5,408 nt of DNA from an uncultured bacterium (lineage in GTDB: Bacteria > Patescibacteriota > Minisyncoccia > Phycocordibacterales > PALSA-1337). Positions within the stretch are counted from its first letter, which is position 1. Each line of letters begins with the position of its first letter. The position numbers were made by a program, and so were the translations under genes. Below the pieces are notes generated by a model, which was given only the letters and a program-made list of their open reading frames with translations, had not been told where the DNA came from and searched no databases. The DNA is taken from assembly GCA_903826185.1 (NCBI GenBank), contig CAIKDL010000098.1, forward strand, positions 1 to 5,408, in the 5' to 3' direction. Positions 1 to 5,408 of the stretch are shown piece after piece.

Positions 1-725
1 AACAAAGAGGCCATGACGTCTCAGTCGATATAGAGATAGCCTTTGAAGATGCGGTGTTCGGCATCGAACGCAATATCGTCGTAACCAAGACCTCACACTG
101 TGTAACATGTGGCGGATCTGGGGCCAAACCAGGTACTGGTATGAAAACCTGTGAAGCTTGCGCCGGAAAAGGCAAAATCAATGAAACGCGCCGCTCCTTT
201 CTGGGCACTTTCAACACTACGCGTGTCTGTGACACCTGTCACGGCAAAGGTCAAATTCCAAAAGAGAAATGCCAGACTTGCCGCGGAGCCGGAGTGTTAG
301 ATCGCCAGCAAGAAATCATTGCCAAAATTCCAGCTGGCATAGAAGATGGTCAGATGATTCGCTTAAGCGGAATGGGTGAAGCTGTGGCTGGTGGCGTGTC
401 TGGTGATATGTACGTGAAGGTTCACGTCAAACCACATGCGCTTATCAGCCGTGATGGCTATAACCTAGTGACCGATCTGAAAGTGAAGCTCACTACAGCT
501 CTAACTGGTGGTGAACAGATAGTTAAGACTCTGGATGGCGATATTGTCATGAAGATACCTGAAGGCTCGAACAAGGGTGACATCTTGCGCATAAAAAACC
601 ACGGCGTCCCAAACGATCGCGGTAGACGCGGTGATCTCCTTGTGAAGCTGAATATTGAGATGCCAAAACACTTGTCGCGTGCCGCTCGTGAAGCTGTAGA
701 AAAATTAAAAGGCGAGGGAATATAA
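1..725 (+). CDS. dnaJ: Chaperone protein DnaJ (Hsp40, type I), C-terminal part; 5' end outside the window
   Basis: Co-chaperone that delivers unfolded clients to DnaK and stimulates its ATPase in the cytoplasm. The frame is open from the left edge (first whole codon at base 3) and gives 240 residues; about 130 residues holding the J domain and Gly/Phe linker should lie upstream, judging by a family length near 370. The fragment opens with the typical RGHDV...AFEDAVFG strand leading into the zinc domain. All four CxxCxGxG zinc-binding repeats are intact (CVTCGGSG, CEACAGKG, CDTCHGKG, CQTCRGAG, starting at bases 99, 150, 228 and 270), forming two zinc sites as in E. coli DnaJ. The two beta-rich client-binding domains follow, with the familiar IPAGIEDGQMIRLSGMGE and GDLLVKLNIEMPKHLS segments. 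The zinc repeats make this a type I DnaJ rather than CbpA. The protein ends in KLKGEGI with no unusual extension. dnaK and grpE are not in the window. Confidence 0.97.
   Translation, partial: QRGHDVSVDIEIAFEDAVFGIERNIVVTKTSHCVTCGGSGAKPGTGMKTCEACAGKGKINETRRSFLGTFNTTRVCDTCHGKGQIPKEKCQTCRGAGVLDRQQEIIAKIPAGIEDGQMIRLSGMGEAVAGGVSGDMYVKVHVKPHALISRDGYNLVTDLKVKLTTALTGGEQIVKTLDGDIVMKIPEGSNKGDILRIKNHGVPNDRGRRGDLLVKLNIEMPKHLSRAAREAVEKLKGEGI
714..719 (+). promoter_or_regulatory. Ribosome binding site for the HD-domain gene
   Basis: GAGGGA lies inside the last codons of dnaJ, 8 bases before the GTG at 728. This is a good Shine-Dalgarno match at good spacing, and it favours GTG 728 over the ATG at 743, which has no comparable site. 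The position inside dnaJ suggests that translation of the two genes is coupled. It is the only clear, correctly spaced Shine-Dalgarno site I see in the window. Confidence 0.65.
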
Positions 726-727
726 GA

Positions 728-1393
728 GTGAATATTAAAATCATGAAATACACAGAAAACTTGAATGTTGCAGACATGATTGAGGATACTCGCGGATTAT
801 TGACTGGAGACTTGAGATACTATTTCAAGATAATATTCTTCAAAGCGAATAATCTCTACAATCCATATCACAATTTCCGCCACATGTTCCATGTCGCCTG
901 GTTATGCTATGACGCTTGCAACTTTTACAAAGAAAAACTGTCAGCCCGCGAGAGGCGCAACTTAATGATTGCGGCGCTATTCCATGATTTCAATTATGAC
1001 GCCAAAATCCGTTTGGACGCAAAAGAAATAGAGATCGCTGTAAAAAATCTAAAGAAGTTTGTGCACGGAGATGATAAGAAAGAGGTGGACAACATATCAC
1101 GACTGATCAAGGCCACACAATATCCTCACAACGAAAAAATTGACGTTGATCTTCCGGTTCAGATCATTCAAGATGCCGATCTAGCACAGGTATTTTCGAC
1201 TTCTTGGCTCCAGCAGATAATATTCGGACTCGGAAAAGAAAAACATGTGACACAATACGACATGTTGCTCGGTCAGAAAAAATTCATAAAAAGTCTGAGG
1301 TTCGGAACAGAATGGGCCAAAAGAAGGTTCTCGAGGGAGGTAATGAATGAAAAGATTACCGAAGTGGAAAGAATGATCAAGCTGCTTAATTAA
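728..1393 (+). CDS. HD-superfamily metal-dependent phosphohydrolase, COG4339-like, substrate unknown
   Basis: Predicted soluble phosphohydrolase of 221 residues. Visible HD-superfamily elements are YHNFRH at residues 47-52, the paired FHD at 85-87 (H86, D87) in a hydrophobic helix, LIKAT at 126-130, and QDADLA at 148-153. H52, H86, D87 and D149 or D151 are the probable metal ligands. From family knowledge, the combination YHNxxH, then HDxxYD, then LIxAT and DxDLA resembles the predicted HD phosphohydrolases of COG4339. It lacks the second histidine of the HDxDH motif of class I cyclic nucleotide phosphodiesterases and has no RelA/SpoT synthetase domain, so I do not assign cAMP or ppGpp as substrate. 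The C-terminal 50 residues are rich in Lys and Arg. No signal peptide or membrane helix is seen. GTG 728 is chosen because of the GAGGGA site; the ATG at 743 would shorten it by 5 residues. It starts 2 bases after dnaJ. Seven of 13 arginines use AGA/AGG, more than in most neighbours. Confidence 0.85.
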   Translation: MNIKIMKYTENLNVADMIEDTRGLLTGDLRYYFKIIFFKANNLYNPYHNFRHMFHVAWLCYDACNFYKEKLSARERRNLMIAALFHDFNYDAKIRLDAKEIEIAVKNLKKFVHGDDKKEVDNISRLIKATQYPHNEKIDVDLPVQIIQDADLAQVFSTSWLQQIIFGLGKEKHVTQYDMLLGQKKFIKSLRFGTEWAKRRFSREVMNEKITEVERMIKLLN

Positions 1394-1464
1394 AAAGTAC
1401 TACATCATTCTGTTACTATACTGTCAATACACCCCAAAACCTCGTTTTCGAAGGCTAAATCCTG

Positions 1465-1475
1465 TATTATATAAG
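1465..1475 (+). promoter_or_regulatory. Possible promoter -10 region of trpS (short-leader or leaderless)
   Basis: The 87-base gap at 1394-1480 is AT-rich. Just before trpS it reads TATTATATAAG, which contains two overlapping 5-of-6 matches to TATAAT: TATTAT at 1465-1470 and TATAAG at 1470-1475. The first would start RNA near 1477 and the second near the A of the ATG at 1481, leaving almost no leader. There is no good -35 hexamer; TTCGAA at 1447-1452 is a poor match. A further TATACT at 1417-1422 could start a longer transcript. There is no terminator hairpin in the gap, so read-through from dnaJ is also possible. Confidence 0.35.
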
Positions 1476-1480
1476 ACACT

Positions 1481-2479
1481 ATGTCTAATAAAACTGGTAA
1501 AAAAATCCTCTTATCTGGCGTCAAACCGACTGGCCAAGCCCATATCGGTAATTATTTTGGCGCAATGAAACAATTCCTGGATCTGCAAAATTCTGGTGAT
1601 TACGAATGTTACTTCATGATCGCGGACTACCACGCATTGAACTTGATCCAAAACGCTGACGAGATGCATAAGCTCACGCAAGAGTTGGTACTAGATTTTC
1701 TCGCGATCGGACTTGATCCGAAGAAGGCCGTGCTGTTCAAGCAGTCAGATGTATCGGCTCATACGGAGCTGGCCTGGATTTTCGACACAATCGTGACGAT
1801 GCCTTATCTCATGCGCGCCCACGCCTACAAAGACGCCGAGGCCAAGAACAAAGAAATCAATGTTGGCACTTTCAATTATCCGGTTCTGATGGCCGCTGAT
1901 ATTTTGCTTTACAACACAGATGTCGTGCCGGTTGGTCAGGATCAGAAGCAGCACGTAGAATATGCTCGCGATATCGCGGAGAAGTTCAATTTCATTTTCA
2001 AAGATTCGGCAAATGTTGGCGCGACGACATTCAAGTTACCACAACCGCTTATCTTGGAAAATGTGGCGACGGTTCCAGGTATAGATGGACGAAAAATGTC
2101 CAAAAGCTATAACAACACCATCCCACTTTTTGCTACACGTGAAGAAATAACAAAAGCGGTCATGGGTATTGTCACGGACTCTGGTGGTCCAGAAAACGGC
2201 GGAATACCAGCCAATGTCTACGCCATTCATAAACTCTTCAAGAGCGAAGCCGAGCTCAAGCCGCTCTACGAGGCAAATAAAGGGAAGTACAAGAATCTCA
2301 AGGAGGCTTTGATCGAAGACATAGATGCTTTCATAAAGCCAATCCGCGAGAAACGCGTCGAGTTGGTCAAAAAAGCCGATAAGGTTGTATCGAAAACTTT
2401 GGCCGAGGGCGCCAAATGTGCGAATAAAATCGTTCAGGCGAAACTGGAACAAGCTAAGCGCGCCGTTGGAGTAATCTAA
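1481..2479 (+). CDS. trpS: Tryptophan--tRNA ligase (TrpRS, class I)
   Basis: Charges tRNA-Trp with tryptophan using ATP, in the cytoplasm, as a homodimer in known family members. The 332 residues match the usual bacterial length of about 330. The class Ic Rossmann fold is clear: SGVKPTGQAHIGNYFGA at 12-28 holds the HIGH-type ATP motif (HIGN, 21-24), and GRKMSKSYNN at 203-212 holds a perfect KMSKS loop (205-209). Between them are FNYPVLMAADILLYNTDVV (131-149), including the aspartate D140 expected to contact the tryptophan amine or indole, and PVGQDQKQHVEYARDIA (150-166). The C-terminal helical domain, which recognises the anticodon in this family, fills residues 225-332. The ATG at 1481 puts the N terminus 12 residues before the PTG motif, as expected. 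No Shine-Dalgarno site precedes it; the nearest AAGG is 26 bases away. Nothing in the enzyme looks defective. Confidence 0.98.
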   Translation: MSNKTGKKILLSGVKPTGQAHIGNYFGAMKQFLDLQNSGDYECYFMIADYHALNLIQNADEMHKLTQELVLDFLAIGLDPKKAVLFKQSDVSAHTELAWIFDTIVTMPYLMRAHAYKDAEAKNKEINVGTFNYPVLMAADILLYNTDVVPVGQDQKQHVEYARDIAEKFNFIFKDSANVGATTFKLPQPLILENVATVPGIDGRKMSKSYNNTIPLFATREEITKAVMGIVTDSGGPENGGIPANVYAIHKLFKSEAELKPLYEANKGKYKNLKEALIEDIDAFIKPIREKRVELVKKADKVVSKTLAEGAKCANKIVQAKLEQAKRAVGVI

Positions 2480-2497
2480 TTCACGCGGCGCATTTTT
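2460..2497 (+). terminator. Possible intrinsic terminator at the end of trpS
   Basis: GCGCCG at 2460-2465 can pair fully with CGGCGC at 2486-2491, with one more G-T pair inward and a loop of about 18 bases. The stem is followed by ATTTTT at 2492-2497. The left arm lies within the last trpS codons and the TAA falls in the loop. A GC-only 6-bp stem plus T run fits a Rho-independent terminator, but the large loop, short T run and closeness of scpA (ATG at 2515) make it uncertain. If it works, scpA needs a promoter of its own or partial read-through. Confidence 0.4.
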
Positions 2498-2514
2498 CCT
2501 GCACGCCTATTATT

Positions 2515-3255
2515 ATGCCATTCACTGTCAAAACTACATCATTCGAAGGTCCACTAGACCTACTTCTGGATCTTATTGAAAAGCGCAAACTTTTTATAAA
2601 TGATGTCTCCTTGGCCAAAGTCACAGATGATTTTATTGCTCATATAAAGCAGTTCGACAATATGCCAATGGGAGAATCAGCGCATTTCATCCTTGTGGCG
2701 TCGACGTTGTTGCTAATAAAGTCCAAGTCGCTTTTGCCGGACCTGAATATCACCGAGGAAGAGAAGTCCGACATGAATGACCTTGAAACCCGTTTGAAGA
2801 TATACCAGCGCATTAAAGAAGCCGGTAAACGTATCAACGAATTGTTCGGCGGCGACCAGATGATTTTCGATCAATCACAATCACGTCCGATGCAACCAGT
2901 TTTCGTACCAAATCCTGAATTTACCCTCGAGAAAGCCCGTGCTACGCTGGCCGATCTTATAAATCGTTTGCCGAAGAAAGAGAAGCTGCCACAAATCGTG
3001 GTGCAAAAAGTCGTCAGCCTGGAAGAAATGATCGGAACTCTGACCACGCGCATCACCAGCCATTTACGCATGAGCTTCAAAGAATTCACAAAAGATCATG
3101 CCGGCGGACTTACCAAAGAGAATCGCGTGAATGTGATAGTGAGCTTTTTGGCCATGCTCGAACTCGTCAAACAGGGAATAATGCATGTCACACAGGAATC
3201 CACTTACGGCGATATCAGTATGGAAACAAAAGATGTAACAGTGCCACGATATTGA
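2515..3255 (+). CDS. scpA: Segregation and condensation protein A (kleisin of SMC-ScpAB)
   Basis: Kleisin subunit that bridges the SMC dimer and binds ScpB, forming the bacterial condensin that compacts and separates newly replicated chromosomes. The 246 residues match the common length of about 250. The N-terminal signature TSFEGPLDLLLDLIEKRKL (residues 8-26) is the SMC-neck-binding helical region; helices up to about residue 85 follow, including STLLLIKSKSLLPD. The middle (about 90-160) is charged and less conserved, as expected for the ScpB-binding linker. The C-terminal winged-helix domain carries VSFLAMLELVKQG (209-221) and VTQESTYGDI, which bind the SMC head in this family. ATG 2515 is the only start that keeps the FEGPLDLLL signature; no Shine-Dalgarno sequence lies in the 35 bases after the trpS stop. 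It ends with TGA at 3253-3255, which supports the standard genetic code. scpB follows directly. Confidence 0.97.
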   Translation: MPFTVKTTSFEGPLDLLLDLIEKRKLFINDVSLAKVTDDFIAHIKQFDNMPMGESAHFILVASTLLLIKSKSLLPDLNITEEEKSDMNDLETRLKIYQRIKEAGKRINELFGGDQMIFDQSQSRPMQPVFVPNPEFTLEKARATLADLINRLPKKEKLPQIVVQKVVSLEEMIGTLTTRITSHLRMSFKEFTKDHAGGLTKENRVNVIVSFLAMLELVKQGIMHVTQESTYGDISMETKDVTVPRY

Positions 3256-3261
3256 TATACT
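3235..3261 (+). promoter_or_regulatory. Weak promoter-like sequence at the scpA/scpB junction
   Basis: TATACT at 3256-3261 matches the -10 consensus at 5 of 6 positions. GTAACA at 3235-3240 matches the -35 at 4 of 6, with a short 15-base spacer. It would start RNA near 3268, about 20 bases before the scpB ATG. The spacer is suboptimal and the two genes probably share one transcript, so this may be chance. Confidence 0.2.
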
Positions 3262-3287
3262 TAACACGCCACACATTAAATCCCTCA

Positions 3288-3839
3288 ATGCAAAACATCC
3301 CTCAACAACTCGAAGCTATCCTTTTCTGGAAAGCCGAACCGGTGTCAATAAAAAAGTTGGCAACGTTGTTGAACGTCGGTGTTGCGGAAATCCGTGCCGG
3401 GCTTACTGAGCTGGAATCAGCGTTACAAAACCGCGGTATCACACTGGTGCAGACCGACGAAGAAGTCACTCTAGGCACTGCACGCGAACTTTCGCCACTC
3501 ATAGAAAAACTGACGAAGGATGAACTCTCGCGCGATCTTGGAAAAGCGGGCTTGGAAACTTTGTCGATAGTCTTGTATCAAGGACCGATTTCACGCTCGG
3601 ACATAGATTATATCCGCGGAGTCAATTCTCAATTCATTTTAAGGGCGCTCCTTATTCGCGGTCTTGTTGAGAGGATCGAGAATCCCAAAGACGCCCGCAG
3701 TTTCCTCTACAAACCTACGCTGCAATTACTTTCACATATGGGCGTCTCCAAGATCCCTGATCTGCCAGATTATGATCAAGTCCGCCGCGACATCGAATCA
3801 TTCAAAACTGCCGCACGAGATGCTACAATGAGCGCATAA
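3288..3839 (+). CDS. scpB: Segregation and condensation protein B (winged-helix partner of ScpA)
   Basis: Dimeric winged-helix protein that binds the middle of ScpA and regulates the SMC complex. From ATG 3288 it has 183 residues, within the usual 180-200. The first winged-helix domain begins with LEAILFWKAEPVSIKKLATLL (residues 8-28, family form LExiLFaxgePvsxxxLaxll). The second carries LGKAGLETLSIVLYQGPISR (84-103) and IRGVNS (109-114), the strongest family signature, followed by LLIRGLVERI and the closing PDLPDYD. The usual GRPxxY turn is replaced by DARSFLY, a tolerable change. ATG 3288 is preferred because it gives a normal N terminus; a TTG at 3252, overlapping the scpA TGA, would add 12 residues (IYLTRHTLNPS...) without family support. 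Neither start has a Shine-Dalgarno site. The stop codon shares one base with the ATG of the next gene (TAATG), so translation of the two is likely coupled. Confidence 0.95.
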   Translation: MQNIPQQLEAILFWKAEPVSIKKLATLLNVGVAEIRAGLTELESALQNRGITLVQTDEEVTLGTARELSPLIEKLTKDELSRDLGKAGLETLSIVLYQGPISRSDIDYIRGVNSQFILRALLIRGLVERIENPKDARSFLYKPTLQLLSHMGVSKIPDLPDYDQVRRDIESFKTAARDATMSA

Positions 3840-4936
3840 TGGCCTCGCGCGGTAATAAAATAGATGGTTTTTTTCTGGCCATGGTCAGTCTACTAACCTT
3901 TTCTGGTTTCATCATTTTTCTTTCCGCGTCTCTCGGTCTCTTGGCACAAAGTAGTGTCAGTTTCGGATCTATGGCAATGAAGCAAGCCATAAGCTTGGTA
4001 CTCGGCATCATTGCTTTCTATGTTTTTTCTAAGATAGATCACATCTGGATAAGACGATCAGCTTTGTTCTTATTCATCGGCGCTATCGCTGTGAATCTGT
4101 TACTTTTTGTGCCACAGTTTTCTATATATCACGGTGGTGCATCACGCTGGTTAGGCCTAGGTATAGTGTCATTTCAACCATCAGAACTACTTAAGATAGC
4201 TTTCATTATCTACCTGGCCGCTTGGATATATTTCGCAAAAGACAAAATCAAGACCTTCAGATACGGGCTTTTGCCATACATTATCATCATGGCCATATTG
4301 AGCGTGCTCCTACTGGTGCAATCGGATACAGACACTTTGTTGATCATTGGTGGTACCGGCATCGTCATGCTATTCGTCGCCGGTGTGCCTTTTCGGCATA
4401 TCGCCACAGCCATGCTTCTCATGGCAGTTATAGTCACTGGAGTTATCTATATGCGTCCTTATGCTCTGAAGCGTGTGCAAACTTTTTTCAATAGATCCAG
4501 CGACACTCAAGGTGCAGGTTACCAGATAAATCAGTCTCTTATTGCTATTGGTTCAGGACAAATGACTGGTCGAGGTTTTGGCCAAAGCATCCAGAAATTC
4601 GGTTATCTGCCACAACCGACCGATGACTCCATCTTCGCCGTGGCTGCTGAGGAATTCGGTTTTGTCGGTAGCGTCGGCCTAATCATCATGTACATCCTCT
4701 TCGCTTCCAGCATATTTAGGATAAGCACTCGCGCAACAGATCATTTCGGTGCATTCGTGGCTCTTGGTGTCAGTATCCTTATCATTACCGAATCTTTCGT
4801 TAATATGGCCGCCATGCTAGGTCTTATACCTCTTTCCGGTGTGCCGCTGTTATTCATAAGTCATGGCGGCACGGCTCTGATCATAACTTTAGCCGCAACC
4901 GGCGTCGTGGCCAACATTTCTAAACATAGGAAATAA
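3839..4936 (+). CDS. ftsW: SEDS peptidoglycan glycosyltransferase, probably FtsW
   Basis: Integral membrane polymerase that builds glycan strands from lipid II, normally paired with a class B PBP at the septum. The 365 residues show about ten membrane segments (roughly 10-33, 46-64, 74-91, 112-132, 143-160, 167-181, 188-205, 267-292, 304-326, 331-358) and no cleaved signal peptide. Family motifs are GGASRWLGLG (99-108), FQPSELLK (112-119), GYQINQSLIAIGSG (227-240), GRGFGQSIQKFGYLPQPTDDSIFAV (244-268) and GVPLLFISHGG (334-344). By alignment from memory, D263 corresponds to the catalytic aspartate of the FtsW/RodA extracellular loop (E. coli FtsW D297). Two oddities: QSDTDT (161-166) replaces the common QPDxGT, and TDDSIF replaces HTDFIF. 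ATG 3839 overlaps the scpB stop. The murG gene downstream argues for FtsW over RodA or SpoVE, as in dcw clusters, but sequence alone does not exclude the paralogues. Five of its arginines use AGA/AGG. Confidence 0.9.
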   Translation: MASRGNKIDGFFLAMVSLLTFSGFIIFLSASLGLLAQSSVSFGSMAMKQAISLVLGIIAFYVFSKIDHIWIRRSALFLFIGAIAVNLLLFVPQFSIYHGGASRWLGLGIVSFQPSELLKIAFIIYLAAWIYFAKDKIKTFRYGLLPYIIIMAILSVLLLVQSDTDTLLIIGGTGIVMLFVAGVPFRHIATAMLLMAVIVTGVIYMRPYALKRVQTFFNRSSDTQGAGYQINQSLIAIGSGQMTGRGFGQSIQKFGYLPQPTDDSIFAVAAEEFGFVGSVGLIIMYILFASSIFRISTRATDHFGAFVALGVSILIITESFVNMAAMLGLIPLSGVPLLFISHGGTALIITLAATGVVANISKHRK

Positions 4937-4970
4937 TGATAATATTAAGGACGACACACAACCAATAACC

Positions 4971-5408
4971 ATGAAAATCTTATTTACCGGAGGGGGAACA
5001 GGTGGACATTTTTATCCGATAATCGCCGTAGTCCAAAGTCTGCGCGAGGAAGCCAAGGCTCGCAAGATACTTATGCCATCTTTGTATTATATGGCCCCAA
5101 CGAAATACAATCCGCGCGCCCTTTTCGATAATGAACTTGAATTCATCTATGTTCCGGCAGGGAAGGTGAGAAGGTATTTCTCATTGTTGAATATATCCGA
5201 CATATTCAAAACTATATCAGGCTGTATGGCCGCTATCTTGAAAATGTACTCAATAATGCCAGATGTGGTATTCGGAAAAGGTGGCTATGCCAGTTTTCCG
5301 GCGTTATTTGCCGCTCGTTTTCTCGGGATACCAGTTGTCATCCACGAATCTGATAGTCAACCAGGACGAGTCAGCGCTTGGGCTGCCAAGTTCGCCAAAA
5401 AGATTGCT
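4971..5408 (+). CDS. murG: MurG, lipid II-forming GlcNAc transferase, N-terminal part; 3' end outside the window
   Basis: Peripheral membrane GT-B glycosyltransferase that moves GlcNAc from UDP-GlcNAc onto lipid I to give lipid II, the substrate of FtsW. The window holds 146 residues of an expected 350-370, ending exactly at a codon boundary. The acceptor-side Rossmann domain is clear: MKILFTGGGTGGHFYP (1-16) contains the GGGTGGH loop with the conserved H13; PDVVFGKGGYASFPALFAA (97-115) is the second glycine-rich loop (family GxGGYxSxP); VVIHESDSQPGRVS (122-135) matches the HEQNAxPGxxN region, with SDS in place of QNA. The UDP-GlcNAc-binding C-terminal domain lies beyond the edge. ATG 4971 gives the standard N terminus. 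AAGGA at 4947-4951 is 19 bases upstream, too far for normal Shine-Dalgarno spacing. The gap after ftsW is 34 bases with no terminator, so both are probably on one transcript. It is a complete-looking gene cut by the window, not a pseudogene. Confidence 0.96.
   Translation, partial: MKILFTGGGTGGHFYPIIAVVQSLREEAKARKILMPSLYYMAPTKYNPRALFDNELEFIYVPAGKVRRYFSLLNISDIFKTISGCMAAILKMYSIMPDVVFGKGGYASFPALFAARFLGIPVVIHESDSQPGRVSAWAAKFAKKIA

Noticed and set aside
54..56. GTG at 54 as a true start giving a short zinc-finger protein
   Set aside because: The frame is open to the left edge and its upstream residues (RGHDV...AFEDA) are standard DnaJ sequence, so the gene is cut by the window rather than starting here.
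743..745. ATG at 743 as the start of the HD gene
   Set aside because: It has no well-placed Shine-Dalgarno site, while GTG 728 has GAGGGA at 8 bases. It remains possible, and the protein would change by only 5 residues.
1399..1410. 12-base direct repeat ACTACATCATTC, found again at 2533-2544
   Set aside because: About one such 12-base match is expected by chance in 5.4 kb. One copy is coding and the other intergenic, with no further similarity around them.
2036..2452. Open frame of 138 codons on the minus strand inside trpS
   Set aside because: It lies wholly antisense to a perfectly conserved TrpRS. Its translation shows no domain, and it is explained as a shadow of the coding frame.
2508..2516. 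TATTATTAT immediately before and into the scpA ATG as a promoter -10
   Set aside because: RNA would start several bases inside the gene, beyond the ATG, so it cannot serve this start. The next ATG would destroy the ScpA N terminus.
3253..3255. Alternative genetic code with UGA as glycine
   Set aside because: TGA ends scpA at the expected protein length, and the other genes read cleanly without internal TGA.
4222..4494. 90-codon plus-strand frame rich in His, Arg and Tyr inside ftsW
   Set aside because: It is the +1 shadow of a membrane protein frame and has no family features or ribosome site.
4936..4938. ATG overlapping the ftsW stop as the murG start
   Set aside because: It is out of frame with the MKILFTGGGTGGH reading. 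ATG 4971 is in frame and gives the usual N terminus.

Overview
The window is a compact, all-plus-strand stretch of bacterial chromosome made of housekeeping genes, with both end genes cut by the window edges. In order it holds the C-terminal two thirds of dnaJ, an HD-domain phosphohydrolase of unknown substrate, trpS, scpA, scpB, an ftsW-type SEDS gene, and the first 146 codons of murG. There are no RNA genes, mobile elements, CRISPR arrays or plasmid functions. No gene-free stretch exceeds about 90 bases.

The likely source is a member of Candidatus Patescibacteria (CPR), perhaps a Parcubacteria-like lineage. This is an inference from the scpA-scpB-ftsW-murG order, the tight packing, and the wording of the FtsW and MurG motifs (DSIFAV rather than TDFIF; HESDSQPG rather than HEQNAVPG). 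No marker gene here proves it. TGA ends scpA and no gene needs TGA read through, so the standard bacterial code applies and the UGA-glycine lineages (Absconditabacteria, Gracilibacteria) are unlikely.

Layout. Positions 1-1393 form a chaperone/HD pair: the HD gene starts 2 bases after the dnaJ stop, with a good Shine-Dalgarno (SD) sequence lying inside dnaJ. An 87-base gap at 1394-1480 carries promoter-like sequence that runs right up to the trpS start. trpS (1481-2479) ends in a hairpin followed by a T run that may be a terminator. From 2515 to the right edge, scpA, scpB, ftsW and murG lie close together or overlapping, probably as one transcription unit.

Joint function. ScpA and ScpB are the kleisin and the winged-helix partner of SMC in the bacterial condensin that organises and separates chromosomes. 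FtsW polymerises septal glycan from lipid II, and MurG makes lipid II. The right half therefore links chromosome segregation to septal wall synthesis. DnaJ and TrpRS serve protein folding and translation.

I found no convincing new biological system. The points most worth a second look are the uncharacterised HD enzyme apparently coupled to dnaJ, the lack of normally placed ribosome binding sites before trpS, scpA, scpB, ftsW and murG, and altered motifs in the SEDS protein.
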